Translations under genes and position numbers: made by a program | In this document: piece by piece, positions 27,222 through 35,643 of the stretch | Layout: each line of letters begins with the position of its first letter | Position numbering within the stretch: position 1 is the stretch's first letter | Notes under the pieces: generated by a model | What the model was told of the DNA's origin: nothing | The model's input: only the letters and a program-made list of their open reading frames with translations | The model's database searches: none | Assembly: GCF_004366595.1 (NCBI RefSeq) | Contig: NZ_SORE01000004.1 | Location: 186,001 to 250,000 of the forward strand | Origin: Paraburkholderia rhizosphaerae | Lineage (GTDB): Bacteria > Pseudomonadota > Gammaproteobacteria > Burkholderiales > Burkholderiaceae | Direction: 5' to 3' | DNA length: 64,000 nucleotides

Positions 27222-28859
27222 TCAGGTCGAGCGCACCGGCTGGTCCGGCAGCACGACGAAAAACGTCGAGCCCGCGCCTTCCGCCGATTCGACCCACACC
27301 CGGCCGCCGTGCCGCTCGACGGTGCGCCTCACGAGCGCAAGGCCGATCCCGTCGCCTTTCGATACATCGCCGTGCAGCCGCTGGAATGCGCGGAACATCT
27401 TCGGCATATACGCGGCCGGAATGCCGAGCCCATTGTCTCGCACATAGAAGGTTCGCGTCGTCGGCGCTTGCGGCTGCGCTTGCATCTGGGTCGGGGACCG
27501 CACGTCGTCTTCGGGCTCCGCGGCGAGCGCGCCCACTTCGATCCTACCGGGCCGGCCCGGATCGAGAAAGTTCAGCGCATTGCTGATCAAATTGCTGAAC
27601 ACCTGTTCGATCGCGGCCGGATCGCCCCATGCGGACGGCAGATCGCGCACCGTGACCGTCGCAAACCGTTCGCGAATCTGCGACTGCAATGCGTCGACCG
27701 CGCGCGCGACCACACGGCCGACGCTGACGCGCTGCCACTGATACTCGAGACGGCCCGCACGCGAGATGCGCAATAGCGCATCGATGATCGCCGCCGCACG
27801 CGTGACCGACGAGCGCAGAAACTGCAGCGACTCACGCATATCGCCGTCGAGCACACGCGCGAGACGCCGCTCTTCGGCTTCCGGCAAACCGGCGCCATCG
27901 ATGGTCGCGCGCACGTCGTCGCACGACACCTGCAACTCTTTCGAGAAGCCCTGCAGGTTGACAAGCGGCGAACGCAGATCATGCGACACGCTATAGATGA
28001 ACATCTCGTTGTCCTGCGTCTCCTGACGCAGCGCCTCGTTGACGCTCGCCAGTTCGCCCGCGCGCGCCTGCAGCCGCTTTTGCAGGGTCACCTGCTCCTG
28101 TTCCGCGACACGCAAGCGGGCACTTGTCTGGTGCAGCGCCGCGTCGAGCGCGGCGATTTCGTCGTTACCGGCCAGCGGCGCACTCAACGGCTGGCCGTTG
28201 CCGAGGCGCTCGGCATTGTCGGTCAGCACTTCCAGACGGCGCGCGATATTGCGCGCGAAGACCAGCGCGGTAACCGCCCAGACCAGCATCGACCCGACCA
28301 CCGCGAAGATCAGCGCATATTGCTGGCGCGCACGCGTCTGCGCGACCGAAGCACTGCGCTGCGCATCCAGACGCGCCGCTTCCGCGATAAACGCATCGAG
28401 TTCGTGACGCACGATGCCGATTTGCACGGGCATCGCGTTCGCTTCGAGCGAAATATACGTTTTCACACTGCGCCCTTCGCGCAGCGCCTGCGCGGCATCG
28501 AGCGCCTGCGCGTGATAGTGCTCGACAGCGTCGCGCATCGTGTGCACGCGTGCAAGCTGTTGCGGGGTATCGGCAACCAGTTGCTCGAGATGCATCAACC
28601 GGTCCGACAGGTCGACCCATGCGGCATGACGATCGATGAACGCCGCATCGCCAACGATCAGCCCCGTGCGCACGCGCGCCGCCTGACGCAACAGCGGGTC
28701 GGCGAGCGCGGAAGCTTGATAGAGAATCTGCTTGCTGTCGGCAGCCGAGCGCACCGCTTGCGCGGTTTGCTCCTGCGTGTCGAACACGACCCCCAGCAGC
28801 GCGAGCTCGACCAAGCTCGGCAGTGCGATCAGCAGCAGACCCTTTGTGAATAGTTTCAT
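27222..28859 (-). CDS. Membrane sensor histidine kinase with CHASE3-like input domain
   Basis: From MKLFTKGLLL (ATG 28859) the protein has 545 residues. TM1 is about 8-26, an extracytoplasmic helical domain of the CHASE3 type spans about 28-180, TM2 is about 181-203, and a HAMP/coiled coil runs to about 285. HisKA carries His293 in YSVSHDLRSPLVNLQGFSKEL, a form common in phytochrome-like kinases. The ATPase domain has NLISNALNFLDP, DNGLGIP and GDGIGLALV. It is upstream of the Rcp-like receiver and the hybrid kinase on the same strand. An upstream in-frame extension of 28 codons exists but looks noncoding. The signal is unknown. Confidence 0.9.
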   Translation of the reverse strand: MKLFTKGLLLIALPSLVELALLGVVFDTQEQTAQAVRSAADSKQILYQASALADPLLRQAARVRTGLIVGDAAFIDRHAAWVDLSDRLMHLEQLVADTPQQLARVHTMRDAVEHYHAQALDAAQALREGRSVKTYISLEANAMPVQIGIVRHELDAFIAEAARLDAQRSASVAQTRARQQYALIFAVVGSMLVWAVTALVFARNIARRLEVLTDNAERLGNGQPLSAPLAGNDEIAALDAALHQTSARLRVAEQEQVTLQKRLQARAGELASVNEALRQETQDNEMFIYSVSHDLRSPLVNLQGFSKELQVSCDDVRATIDGAGLPEAEERRLARVLDGDMRESLQFLRSSVTRAAAIIDALLRISRAGRLEYQWQRVSVGRVVARAVDALQSQIRERFATVTVRDLPSAWGDPAAIEQVFSNLISNALNFLDPGRPGRIEVGALAAEPEDDVRSPTQMQAQPQAPTTRTFYVRDNGLGIPAAYMPKMFRAFQRLHGDVSKGDGIGLALVRRTVERHGGRVWVESAEGAGSTFFVVLPDQPVRST

Positions 28860-29346
28860 ATTCGCCTGGCAAACGTTCCGGCCGCGACGATAAACAGCGA
28901 CGACGCGCGAAGACACAGCATCGGGAGATGCACGGGTAGGCAACCTCTACGACCTCGAGTAGCCTGAAGACCGGGCAGCACCGGCGCGACGAAGCTGCGC
29001 GGCTGGAATCAGGCAATTATCGACGTGAATCGACGATATTTCAACGCGGTCCGGCCACGCGACATACCGCATGCGAAGCGCCGCGGGATGCTGCACGGCG
29101 AAATAATGCAGGAGAAGTGCTGGCGCACACAAAAATGCCTTTTTTATCGGTGACGGAATCATTCGCGCGGCCCATGCGTCTATCATGGAGACAGATGCAC
29201 AGAAAGCGAAAGCGCACGGCGACGCGATTCGGCATGGTTCCGCACGGGCCGGTGTTAGACGGGCACAATGTCGAATCACCGTGAATCCGGCATTTTCGTA
29301 TGCTATAAAAGATCGACGTGCGGCGCGCGAAGCCGGGAGTGGTCGC
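28860..29346. other. Divergent intergenic region between the sensor kinase and a hypothetical gene
   Basis: These 487 nt show no supported gene. The left part must contain the promoter of the three-gene signalling cluster, although no convincing -35/-10 pair was found there. The right part holds an extended -10 promoter for the plus-strand gene (annotated separately). Confidence 0.45.
29281..29309 (+). promoter_or_regulatory. Possible extended -10 promoter for the downstream hypothetical gene
   Basis: TGCTATAAA at 29301-29309 is a TGN-extended -10 element; the hexamer 17 nt upstream (GTGAAT, 29281-29286) is poor as a -35, as is common for extended -10 promoters. It lies 37 nt before the first proposed start. 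Confidence 0.45.
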
Positions 29347-29838
29347 ATGAGGACGCTGCGTTTCTTGCAATTCTTTTTCAGGCGAATTTTTATGTCCTTC
29401 CCGAAAAAGCGTAGACGCGCGAAGGTGGACGGCGACGAGTCGTTCCTCGCGGTACTACGGCATTTCAAGGCATTCGGTCAGCTCGATACGAAAATTGCGC
29501 GCGCCCGCGCGCAGGACGAGCCTGTGCTGTATGCGCACGTGCTGCCCGGGCTCGACGTGTTGTTATGCTGCGTGCGCGGTGCGCAGCCGCCGTATCCGGC
29601 CACCGCCGAGCTGCGCCGCCGCTGCATCGAATCGATCGCGAACGCACTGGAGCAGCCGCTCGACGGGCTGGAGAACGGCGGTTACTGGTACGAGGCCGAC
29701 GGCTTCGGCTTCCTGGTATTTGCAAGCCGCGCACGCACGCGCATCCTGCCGGAGTTCGGCGCGTCACGGTCCGCCGCGGGTGTGCGGCGCATGCGGCGGC
29801 AAGATGCGGGCGACACCACGCCGCGCTCGTTGCGGTAG
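29347..29838 (+). CDS. Conserved hypothetical protein
   Basis: The product has 163 residues if it begins at ATG 29347 (GGGAG 7 nt upstream) or 148 from the second ATG 29392 (MSFPKKRRRAK). The first 15 residues of the longer form (MRTLRFLQFFFRRIF) are hydrophobic and basic. The core KVDGDESFLAVLRHFKAFGQLDTKIARAR, VLPGLDVLLCCVRGAQPPYP and GGYWYEADGFGFLVFASR looks like a real folded domain, with a coding pattern like its neighbours. No family was recognised and no catalytic motif is evident. It stands alone, between a divergent sensor kinase and a hairpin. Confidence 0.68.
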   Translation: MRTLRFLQFFFRRIFMSFPKKRRRAKVDGDESFLAVLRHFKAFGQLDTKIARARAQDEPVLYAHVLPGLDVLLCCVRGAQPPYPATAELRRRCIESIANALEQPLDGLENGGYWYEADGFGFLVFASRARTRILPEFGASRSAAGVRRMRRQDAGDTTPRSLR

Positions 29839-29882
29839 GCAATTACACCGGCAAAGAGCGTGAGTCTCTTTCGCCACGATGA

Positions 29883-29910
29883 AAGGCCGCGCTAGCGAAT
29901 GCGCGGCCTT
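29883..29910. terminator. Perfect 10-bp hairpin downstream of the hypothetical gene
   Basis: AAGGCCGCGC (29883-29892) pairs fully with 29901-29910 around an 8-nt loop. No U tract follows on either strand, so it is a terminator only by position between convergent genes. The remaining gap to 30078 contains nothing else recognisable. Confidence 0.45.
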
Positions 29911-30078
29911 CGTCATTTGCGGACCATGTTTTTTGAGCTTTTCGCCGCTCATGCGAACGCGCCGATTCTCATCGATTTATGAGGCGCGGTTTATCGTCGA
30001 TTCACACACGCGCAACGTTGCAGCTGCATGCGCGAACTCTCTCCTGTCTTTAATCTTCAAACCCACCCGCACGTTCAA

Positions 30079-32583
30079 CTAACTGCCTTTGTACTCCGCC
30101 GCATTTTCAGGTGACTTTGTCTTCGGCTTTTGTGAAGCCGGCGCTTTGCCCTTGCTCGCCGAAGCCCCCGACGCCGGCGTGTTGTCGGGCGTCAGCAGTG
30201 ACCCCTTCGCGCGCTCCTTGTGCCCAGGCGGTGGCGCGCTCGGCTTCGCGCGCATATTCGCGAGCAATTCACCGCAAGGCAGTGGCTTGTTATTGCTGGG
30301 CGCGATCAGCGGCAACAATGCGGCGAACGGATTAATCAGGCCGAGGCCCACCATCGCGCCGCCGCGCAGCGCCAGCGCGGCCGCGTTCACACCGACATGC
30401 GGATCCTTGAACGTGCCCTTCGCATACAGCGGCGAGCGCAGCGTGAAGATCCGGAAGCCCTTCGTATGCGGGTGGATGCCCAGGTCGAACGTCTCGTCGC
30501 GCAGATTCACCTGACCGTCGATATTGATCACCGCATCAGCCGTATCGAGCGCGAATACGCGGGAATCGAGCACGCCGTCGGTCACGACGAAGTCCGCCGC
30601 CGCGCAGTTGATCTTCACATCGCGTGTGCCGAACAGCTTTTCGTAGATCACATTCGCGACGTTCAGCCCCGCCGCCTCCATCAGCAGCAGGCTCACGGTG
30701 CCGTCGGTGACGAGCAGCTTCACTTCGCCATTCGACGTACTGGCCAGCGCGGCCGGCGAGTTGCCGGTCGCCGACAACGCCGCATCGCCGTTGATCTCGC
30801 CGAGCGCGCTTTGCATCGTCTTCACTTTCGGGAACAACTGCTTGAGCTTCACATGTCGAGCCGACGTCGAGAAACGCCCCTTCAGCGGCGTGCTGCTACC
30901 ATCGAGCGTGATGTTCGACGCGAGCGCGCCGCCCGCGACGCCGAACTTCAGCGGCTCGAGCGTCAGTACTCCGTCCTTCATCACGACATGCGTATAAAGG
31001 TCGGTGATCGGCAGGCTCGGATCCTTGATAATGCGCCGGCCGGTCAGCTTGACGTCCGCGTCGATCGCCTTCCAGCGATCGGTGTGAAACGGCTCGACCG
31101 GCAACACCTTGTCCGACGGCTGCTTCACCGCGTCGCCGCGTTCGGCCTTGCTCCTGTTGCTATCGGCGCCGATGATCGGAGCGAGGTCGGCGAACCGCAA
31201 CGTGTTCGAAACCAGTTCGCCCTGCAGCAGCGGACGCGGCTTGCGGCCGACGTAGGTCAGCGTGCCGTTCAGATCGCTGCCGCCGACCCGGCCTGTAAAA
31301 TTTTCATAGGTGAAGGTGTTTCCGCTCGCGTTGAATTGACCGATCAGGTGGCCCTCGGTCGCATACGGCGGCGTCTGCGGCAGCGTGATGCCGGTGAGTC
31401 CATATAGATGATCGAGGCTCGTGCCGCGCAGCCACAGCCGCAGGTCGACCGCCGCGAGATGCGCAGGGTCGGTCAGCGTGCCGACCAGCGCAACGTGGAG
31501 GTCGCCGGCCTGCACGTCCGCCTGCACCGGGAACGGCCGGTCCGGATCCTGCAGCGCAAGCACGCCGCCGACCTTGCCATCGCCCGACACGGGCGTTTTG
31601 TTATACGTACCCTTCACCGACCAGCCGATCGCGTATGGCGCGATCACCTGTCGTCGCGGACCTGTTGCTGAAGGCGCGCCGCTTGCACCGCTTGTGCCGC
31701 TCGCCACCCCGCCCGCACCCGCCCGTTCATTCGCGACCGCGCCGCTCCCGGCACTGGCCGGGCCCGGCGCGACCACCACCGTCGACGCGCCCGACGCGAC
31801 TGCGTCTGCGCCACCCTGTGCGCGCGGCAGCAAAGCCGCGCCCGTACCCGACGCAGTGGACGCAGCCGATGCTTCGGCCGGTTCCGCCTGCCGCTCGAAC
31901 TGGTGCGCACCCGCCTTGCCGACCTCCCGCGCGGACGCGCTGCGCGATTTCGCCTGCTGCTGCTGCAGCGCTTCACCGATCGGAATCGGCTTGCCGAGCG
32001 TATCGACGATGATCTGCATATCGACCTTCTTCTGCTCGTCGCTCACTGAGATGCGCCCTCTGTCGAACGCGATATCGTGCAGATCGAGCCTCCATTCGGT
32101 CGGTCCGGCGGACGACTTGAGCTTGAACGTCCAGTTGTTGCGGCCATCGATAAGCCGCTCGACATCGACCGACGGGTTCACCAGGTGGATGGCCGGAATC
32201 ACGATGTCGTGTGCGATCAATGGCAGCACCTTCACCTGAAAGTTGATCTCGTCGAGCGTCGCGAAGTGCGGCTGTTTGGTCCAGTCCGGATTCGCAATCG
32301 TGATATTCGATGCGGAAAACCGCGGCCACGGCACCCATGCGCGCCATCCGGTCTCACCCGTCGAATGCCGCAAACCGACCTTCAGATCGCCCTCGATCGC
32401 AAACGGCCGGCCGATTGCTTCGCTAACCTTTTCGTTGACCCACGGACGCGCGCGATTCCAGTCGAACGTCAGAATGAAGACCGTCAGTATTGCGATCAGG
32501 ATCGCCAGCACGGCGACGAACCATGCGACGATCCTGCCGATGCGCCGCGAGAACGATGGGTGGGTCTTCTTCGAGACATTCAT
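30079..32583 (-). CDS. AsmA family protein
   Basis: This is a large envelope protein of 834 residues from MNVSKKTHPS (ATG 32583, GGAG upstream). One TM helix is at about 17-40 and the rest is predicted periplasmic. AsmA-type segments include FAIEGDLKVGLRHSTGETGW near 61, SVDVERLIDGRNNWTF near 138, and the C-terminal GEVKLLVTDGTVSLLLMEAAGLNVANVIYEKLFG plus GGAMVGLGLINPFAALLPLIAP. AsmA-like proteins are thought to shape outer-membrane lipid transport. Residues 206-311 are a low-complexity Ala/Gly/Ser stretch inserted into the fold, and the C-terminus is a Lys/Pro/Ser tail. It is divergent from the FetA gene. Confidence 0.9.
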   Translation of the reverse strand: MNVSKKTHPSFSRRIGRIVAWFVAVLAILIAILTVFILTFDWNRARPWVNEKVSEAIGRPFAIEGDLKVGLRHSTGETGWRAWVPWPRFSASNITIANPDWTKQPHFATLDEINFQVKVLPLIAHDIVIPAIHLVNPSVDVERLIDGRNNWTFKLKSSAGPTEWRLDLHDIAFDRGRISVSDEQKKVDMQIIVDTLGKPIPIGEALQQQQAKSRSASAREVGKAGAHQFERQAEPAEASAASTASGTGAALLPRAQGGADAVASGASTVVVAPGPASAGSGAVANERAGAGGVASGTSGASGAPSATGPRRQVIAPYAIGWSVKGTYNKTPVSGDGKVGGVLALQDPDRPFPVQADVQAGDLHVALVGTLTDPAHLAAVDLRLWLRGTSLDHLYGLTGITLPQTPPYATEGHLIGQFNASGNTFTYENFTGRVGGSDLNGTLTYVGRKPRPLLQGELVSNTLRFADLAPIIGADSNRSKAERGDAVKQPSDKVLPVEPFHTDRWKAIDADVKLTGRRIIKDPSLPITDLYTHVVMKDGVLTLEPLKFGVAGGALASNITLDGSSTPLKGRFSTSARHVKLKQLFPKVKTMQSALGEINGDAALSATGNSPAALASTSNGEVKLLVTDGTVSLLLMEAAGLNVANVIYEKLFGTRDVKINCAAADFVVTDGVLDSRVFALDTADAVINIDGQVNLRDETFDLGIHPHTKGFRIFTLRSPLYAKGTFKDPHVGVNAAALALRGGAMVGLGLINPFAALLPLIAPSNNKPLPCGELLANMRAKPSAPPPGHKERAKGSLLTPDNTPASGASASKGKAPASQKPKTKSPENAAEYKGS

Positions 32584-32767
32584 GAGGGCTCCGGTCCTGT
32601 TCCCTGCACTGTCGTTATCCGGGCAGCAGATGCCGTGCCCGGTTTGCCCGAACCCGCGGCACGGCTTACCATGGCAGCCGCGCCGCAACGTTGCGCAATG
32701 CATGGCGGCGAACCCTTCGCTTGCAACCCCGCTGGCGGCCCGCCGGCCCCCTCACAGACAGAACAAC

Positions 32768-33532
32768 ATGACGGCTACTCCGATCGTGCAAGCCGAGCGC
32801 ATCGTGCGGCGCGATGCGTTGCGCGACAACAGGACGCTGCTGCAGCCGACCGACTTCGCACTCGTGGGCGGCGACCGCGTCGCGATCAGCGGCCCGTCCG
32901 GCTCGGGCAAAAGCGTGCTGCTGCGCGCGCTTGCGCTGCTCGACCCGCTCGATGGCGGGCGCGTGCGCTGGCACGGCAACCCGGTATCGCGCAGCGCGAT
33001 GCCCCGCTATCGCCGCGCGATTGCGTATATCCGGCAGCGGCCCGCGCTGCTGGATGGCACCGTCGAAGACAACCTGCGTTATCCGTTCTCGCTCGCCGTC
33101 TATCGCGACGTGCGCTTCGAGCCGGCCTACGTCGAAGCGCTCGCGACACACGCCGGGCGTGGCGCGGGCTTTCTCGAGCGTCAGGCAAGCGAGCTGTCGG
33201 GCGGCGAAGCGCAGATCGTCGCGCTGATCCGCGTGCTGCAGCTCGCGCCCGAAGTGCTACTGCTCGACGAACCGACCGCATCGCTCGACCCCGAATCGAC
33301 AGACGCAACCGAGGCGCTGATCGATGCATGGTTCGAAGACGCGCCCGCGGCGCGCGCATGCGTCTGGGTATCGCACGACAGGGCTCAAGCCGCGCGCGTC
33401 GGCAGGCGTCAGTTGACGATGCGTGCGGGCGTGTTGAGCGAACCCGCGGCCGACGCGCCGGACCCGGTAGCGGCCGCGCTCACGCGCAAACCTGAAAGCA
33501 ACCAGACCATCGGCAAGGAGTCGACCCGATGA
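32768..33532 (+). CDS. fetA: ABC transporter ATP-binding protein, FetA/YbbL type
   Basis: This ABC ATPase has 254 residues from ATG 32768. Walker A is GPSGSGKSVLLRAL (about 42-55), the Q-loop is in AYIRQRPALLDGTV, the signature is LSGGEAQ (about 142), and Walker B is VLLLDEPTASLD. A conserved His follows in VWVSHDRAQA. Its stop overlaps the start of the permease gene (ATGA), so the two are translationally coupled. The E. coli FetAB pair has been linked to iron export and peroxide resistance; transfer of that role here is inference. The last 30 residues are a variable tail. Confidence 0.88.
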   Translation: MTATPIVQAERIVRRDALRDNRTLLQPTDFALVGGDRVAISGPSGSGKSVLLRALALLDPLDGGRVRWHGNPVSRSAMPRYRRAIAYIRQRPALLDGTVEDNLRYPFSLAVYRDVRFEPAYVEALATHAGRGAGFLERQASELSGGEAQIVALIRVLQLAPEVLLLDEPTASLDPESTDATEALIDAWFEDAPAARACVWVSHDRAQAARVGRRQLTMRAGVLSEPAADAPDPVAAALTRKPESNQTIGKESTR

Positions 33533-34344
33533 CATTGCGCGACCTGCACCTGTGGGAAGTCGGCATCGCCGCGCTGCTGATTCTCGTGAACGGCGCGTTG
33601 TCGGTGCTGCTCAAGCTCGACCTCGAACGCAAGCTTGCGTGGGCAGCCGCGCGCACGATCGTCCAGCTGCTGGCGGTCGGCTACGTGCTCGGCTGGGTAT
33701 TCAGCCATGCGCACTGGTTCATCGTGCTGCCGCTGATGATCGTGATGACGCTGATTGCCGGCTTCGCGGGCGCGCAACGCGGTAAACGGACCTATGCAGG
33801 CCAGCGCGCGGACAGCGTGCTGTCGATCTGGGTCAGCTCGTGGCTGGTGGCCGCGGTCGGGCTATTCGTCGTGATCCGCATTCATCCGTGGTACGAGCCG
33901 CAGTACGCGATCCCGATTCTCGGCATGATCCTCGGCAATACGCTGACCGGCGTATCGCTCGGCATCGAACGGATGACCGAAGAATTGACCGCGCACCGCG
34001 ATCGCGTTGAAATGGCGCTGGCGCTTGGCGCGACCCGGTGGGAAGCCGCGCAGGGCCCCGCGCGCGACGCGGTGCGCGCCGGCATGATCCCCACGCTCAA
34101 TCAGATGGCGGTGGTCGGCGTGGTCAGTCTGCCGGGGATGATGACGGGCCAGGTACTCGCAGGCCAGTCACCGCTGCAGGCGGTCCGCTACCAGATCGTG
34201 ATCATGTTTCTGATCGCGGCCGCGTCGGCGCTCGGCACCGTCGGCGCCGTGCTGCTGACGTATCGCCGGCTCTTTTCCGCCGAACACCGGTTTCTGGCGT
34301 CACGGCTGATCGAACGAACTCAACGGTCGCGCGCCGCGCAATAA
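33529..34344 (+). CDS. fetB: ABC transporter permease, FetB/YbbM (UPF0014) type
   Basis: This is an integral membrane protein of 271 residues with several hydrophobic helices, beginning with VGIAALLILVNGALSVLL. The UPF0014 pattern is clear: LERKLAWAAARTIVQLLAVGYVLGWVF, YAIPILGMILGNTLTGVSLGIERMTEEL, EMALALGATRWEAAQGPARDAVRAGMIPTLNQM and VVGVVSLPGMMTGQVLAG. It overlaps the ATPase gene by 4 nt. Together they make a half-size export-type ABC system without a binding protein. Confidence 0.9.
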   Translation: MTLRDLHLWEVGIAALLILVNGALSVLLKLDLERKLAWAAARTIVQLLAVGYVLGWVFSHAHWFIVLPLMIVMTLIAGFAGAQRGKRTYAGQRADSVLSIWVSSWLVAAVGLFVVIRIHPWYEPQYAIPILGMILGNTLTGVSLGIERMTEELTAHRDRVEMALALGATRWEAAQGPARDAVRAGMIPTLNQMAVVGVVSLPGMMTGQVLAGQSPLQAVRYQIVIMFLIAAASALGTVGAVLLTYRRLFSAEHRFLASRLIERTQRSRAAQ

Positions 34345-34425
34345 ACTGGCTTGATGCGGCGGCGCCGAAGTGGACCGCCATTGTCACGCGAGTGTCACGC
34401 AATCACACCCGAGTGCATCGCTCGC

Positions 34426-34454
34426 CGCATCACATTCCGCATCACATTCCGCAT
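34426..34454. repeat. Short 12-bp tandem repeat
   Basis: CGCATCACATTC occurs twice in tandem (34426-34437, 34438-34449) and begins a third time (CGCAT). It lies in the 148-nt gap between fetB and the convergent exported protein gene. No function is evident. Confidence 0.6.
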
Positions 34455-34492
34455 GACGCCCGATTGGCACGGCTGCAAACGCAGCGATACGC

Positions 34493-35062
34493 TCAACGCT
34501 TCGCGGACACCGCCACCTGCGAGCCATCGCTCAACGTGATGGTTTTCGTGCTGCCATTGGTCGGCATCGTGAAGCGCACCACCTGGCTCACCGCGGTGTA
34601 ATTCGGACATTTGATCGTTTTGCCTGCGCTCGTCACGTCTTTCGTGCCGTGCGGCGTTTGCGCCTGGAAGTTCATCTGCACGGTCGCCATGCCGTCCTTC
34701 GCGACGACCGGCGCGAAACGGATCTGCGTCTGACGGATCATCGCGCCGTTCGAGTCGATCGGCAGCGATGCGTAGCTCGGACATTCGCTCGTCGCCGGCA
34801 CCGCGCCGCCCGGCGGCACGGTCTTCCACGTAAAGTCGTCGGTCTCGCCGGAGCGGATCGTTCGGGTTTCCTGCGCATTGCCGAACTGTTTCGATGTGAC
34901 CTTCACCGTGTAGCGGATCGGTCCATCGGTGGCCGCCTTCGATGTCACCGTGATCGGTGTTGCGGCGAAGCTGGCGGCGGGCAGCGCAGCAAGTGCGCAG
35001 ACGAAGGAAGCAGCAACCGGAACGGCGCAGAGACTCAAGCTGATGCGCATGCTTTTGCTCAT
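34493..35062 (-). CDS. Exported protein of unknown function
   Basis: The 189-residue product has a signal peptide (MSKSMRISLSLCAVPVAASFVCALAA region, cut near SFAA, residue 34). The mature domain is beta-rich and starts TPITVTSKAATDGPIRYTVKV, then SKQFGNAQETRTIRSGETDDFTWKT, with two Cys (in SECPSYA and IKCPNYT) that could form a disulfide. The C-terminal half alternates VRFTMPTNGSTKTITLSDG. It is free-standing, with tail-to-tail orientation to fetB. No family was recognised with confidence; a periplasmic structural or binding role is only a guess from the fold type. Confidence 0.72.
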   Translation of the reverse strand: MSKSMRISLSLCAVPVAASFVCALAALPAASFAATPITVTSKAATDGPIRYTVKVTSKQFGNAQETRTIRSGETDDFTWKTVPPGGAVPATSECPSYASLPIDSNGAMIRQTQIRFAPVVAKDGMATVQMNFQAQTPHGTKDVTSAGKTIKCPNYTAVSQVVRFTMPTNGSTKTITLSDGSQVAVSAKR

Positions 35063-35260
35063 ACTGTCACCTCGTTATTGTGCTGGCGGGCAGCGCGACT
35101 CGCGATCCGTCGACCTGTCGCGCAACGCCCTGCCAGTCAGTCTAACGCGGCGCGCGGCGCATGCGTGCATCGTGGGGATCGGGTATTACCCCGCCCGGGC
35201 GGGCGCCCGCGCTACACGCCCAGCCAGTGTTGCAGCGCGCATCGCCGCTCCATGCATCGG

Positions 35261-35578
35261 TTAATGCTGGCGGCGGCCGCGCGATCGATCGCCCTTATGC
35301 TGCGAATTCCGGTTTGCGTGCGCGTCGTTCTGCGTGCGTTCCTGGTACTCGCCGCCGCCGCGCCGGTCGGTGTCCTCAAGACCGTGCTCGATATCCTGAT
35401 GCGCCTGTTTTCCGACACCGCGCGGATCATCCTCATGCTGCGACTCAGGGCTCTGATCGGTCTCGTGCGGTAGCGGCGCCGACGCTTCGTGCGAGGCGTG
35501 CTGCTTGCCGGCGTGTTGCTTGTCGCGCTCAGCCGGCGGCTTCTGGTCGCCCGTGGCGCGTTCAGTTGAAGTTTTCAT
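35261..35578 (-). CDS. Small hydrophilic protein downstream of ligD
   Basis: The 105-residue product begins at ATG 35578, which has GGAGG (35586-35590) at 7-nt spacing; an adjacent ATG one codon earlier is too close. It is almost entirely polar (Gln, Glu, Asp, His, Lys, Arg), with no hydrophobic core, so it is probably disordered. The segment SQHEDDPRGVGKQAHQDIEHGLEDTDRRGG is the most structured-looking part and recalls small conserved Burkholderia proteins with a DPR-x-VGKQA pattern. It is 65 nt downstream of ligD on the same strand, so it may belong to the ku-ligD transcript. No function is known. Confidence 0.6.
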   Translation of the reverse strand: MKTSTERATGDQKPPAERDKQHAGKQHASHEASAPLPHETDQSPESQHEDDPRGVGKQAHQDIEHGLEDTDRRGGGEYQERTQNDAHANRNSQHKGDRSRGRRQH

Positions 35579-35643
35579 CATGCGTCCTCCGTACTGTTTC
35601 TCCGTCGTTTCCGGATCGTTTCGATTGCCATCGCCTACCTGCG

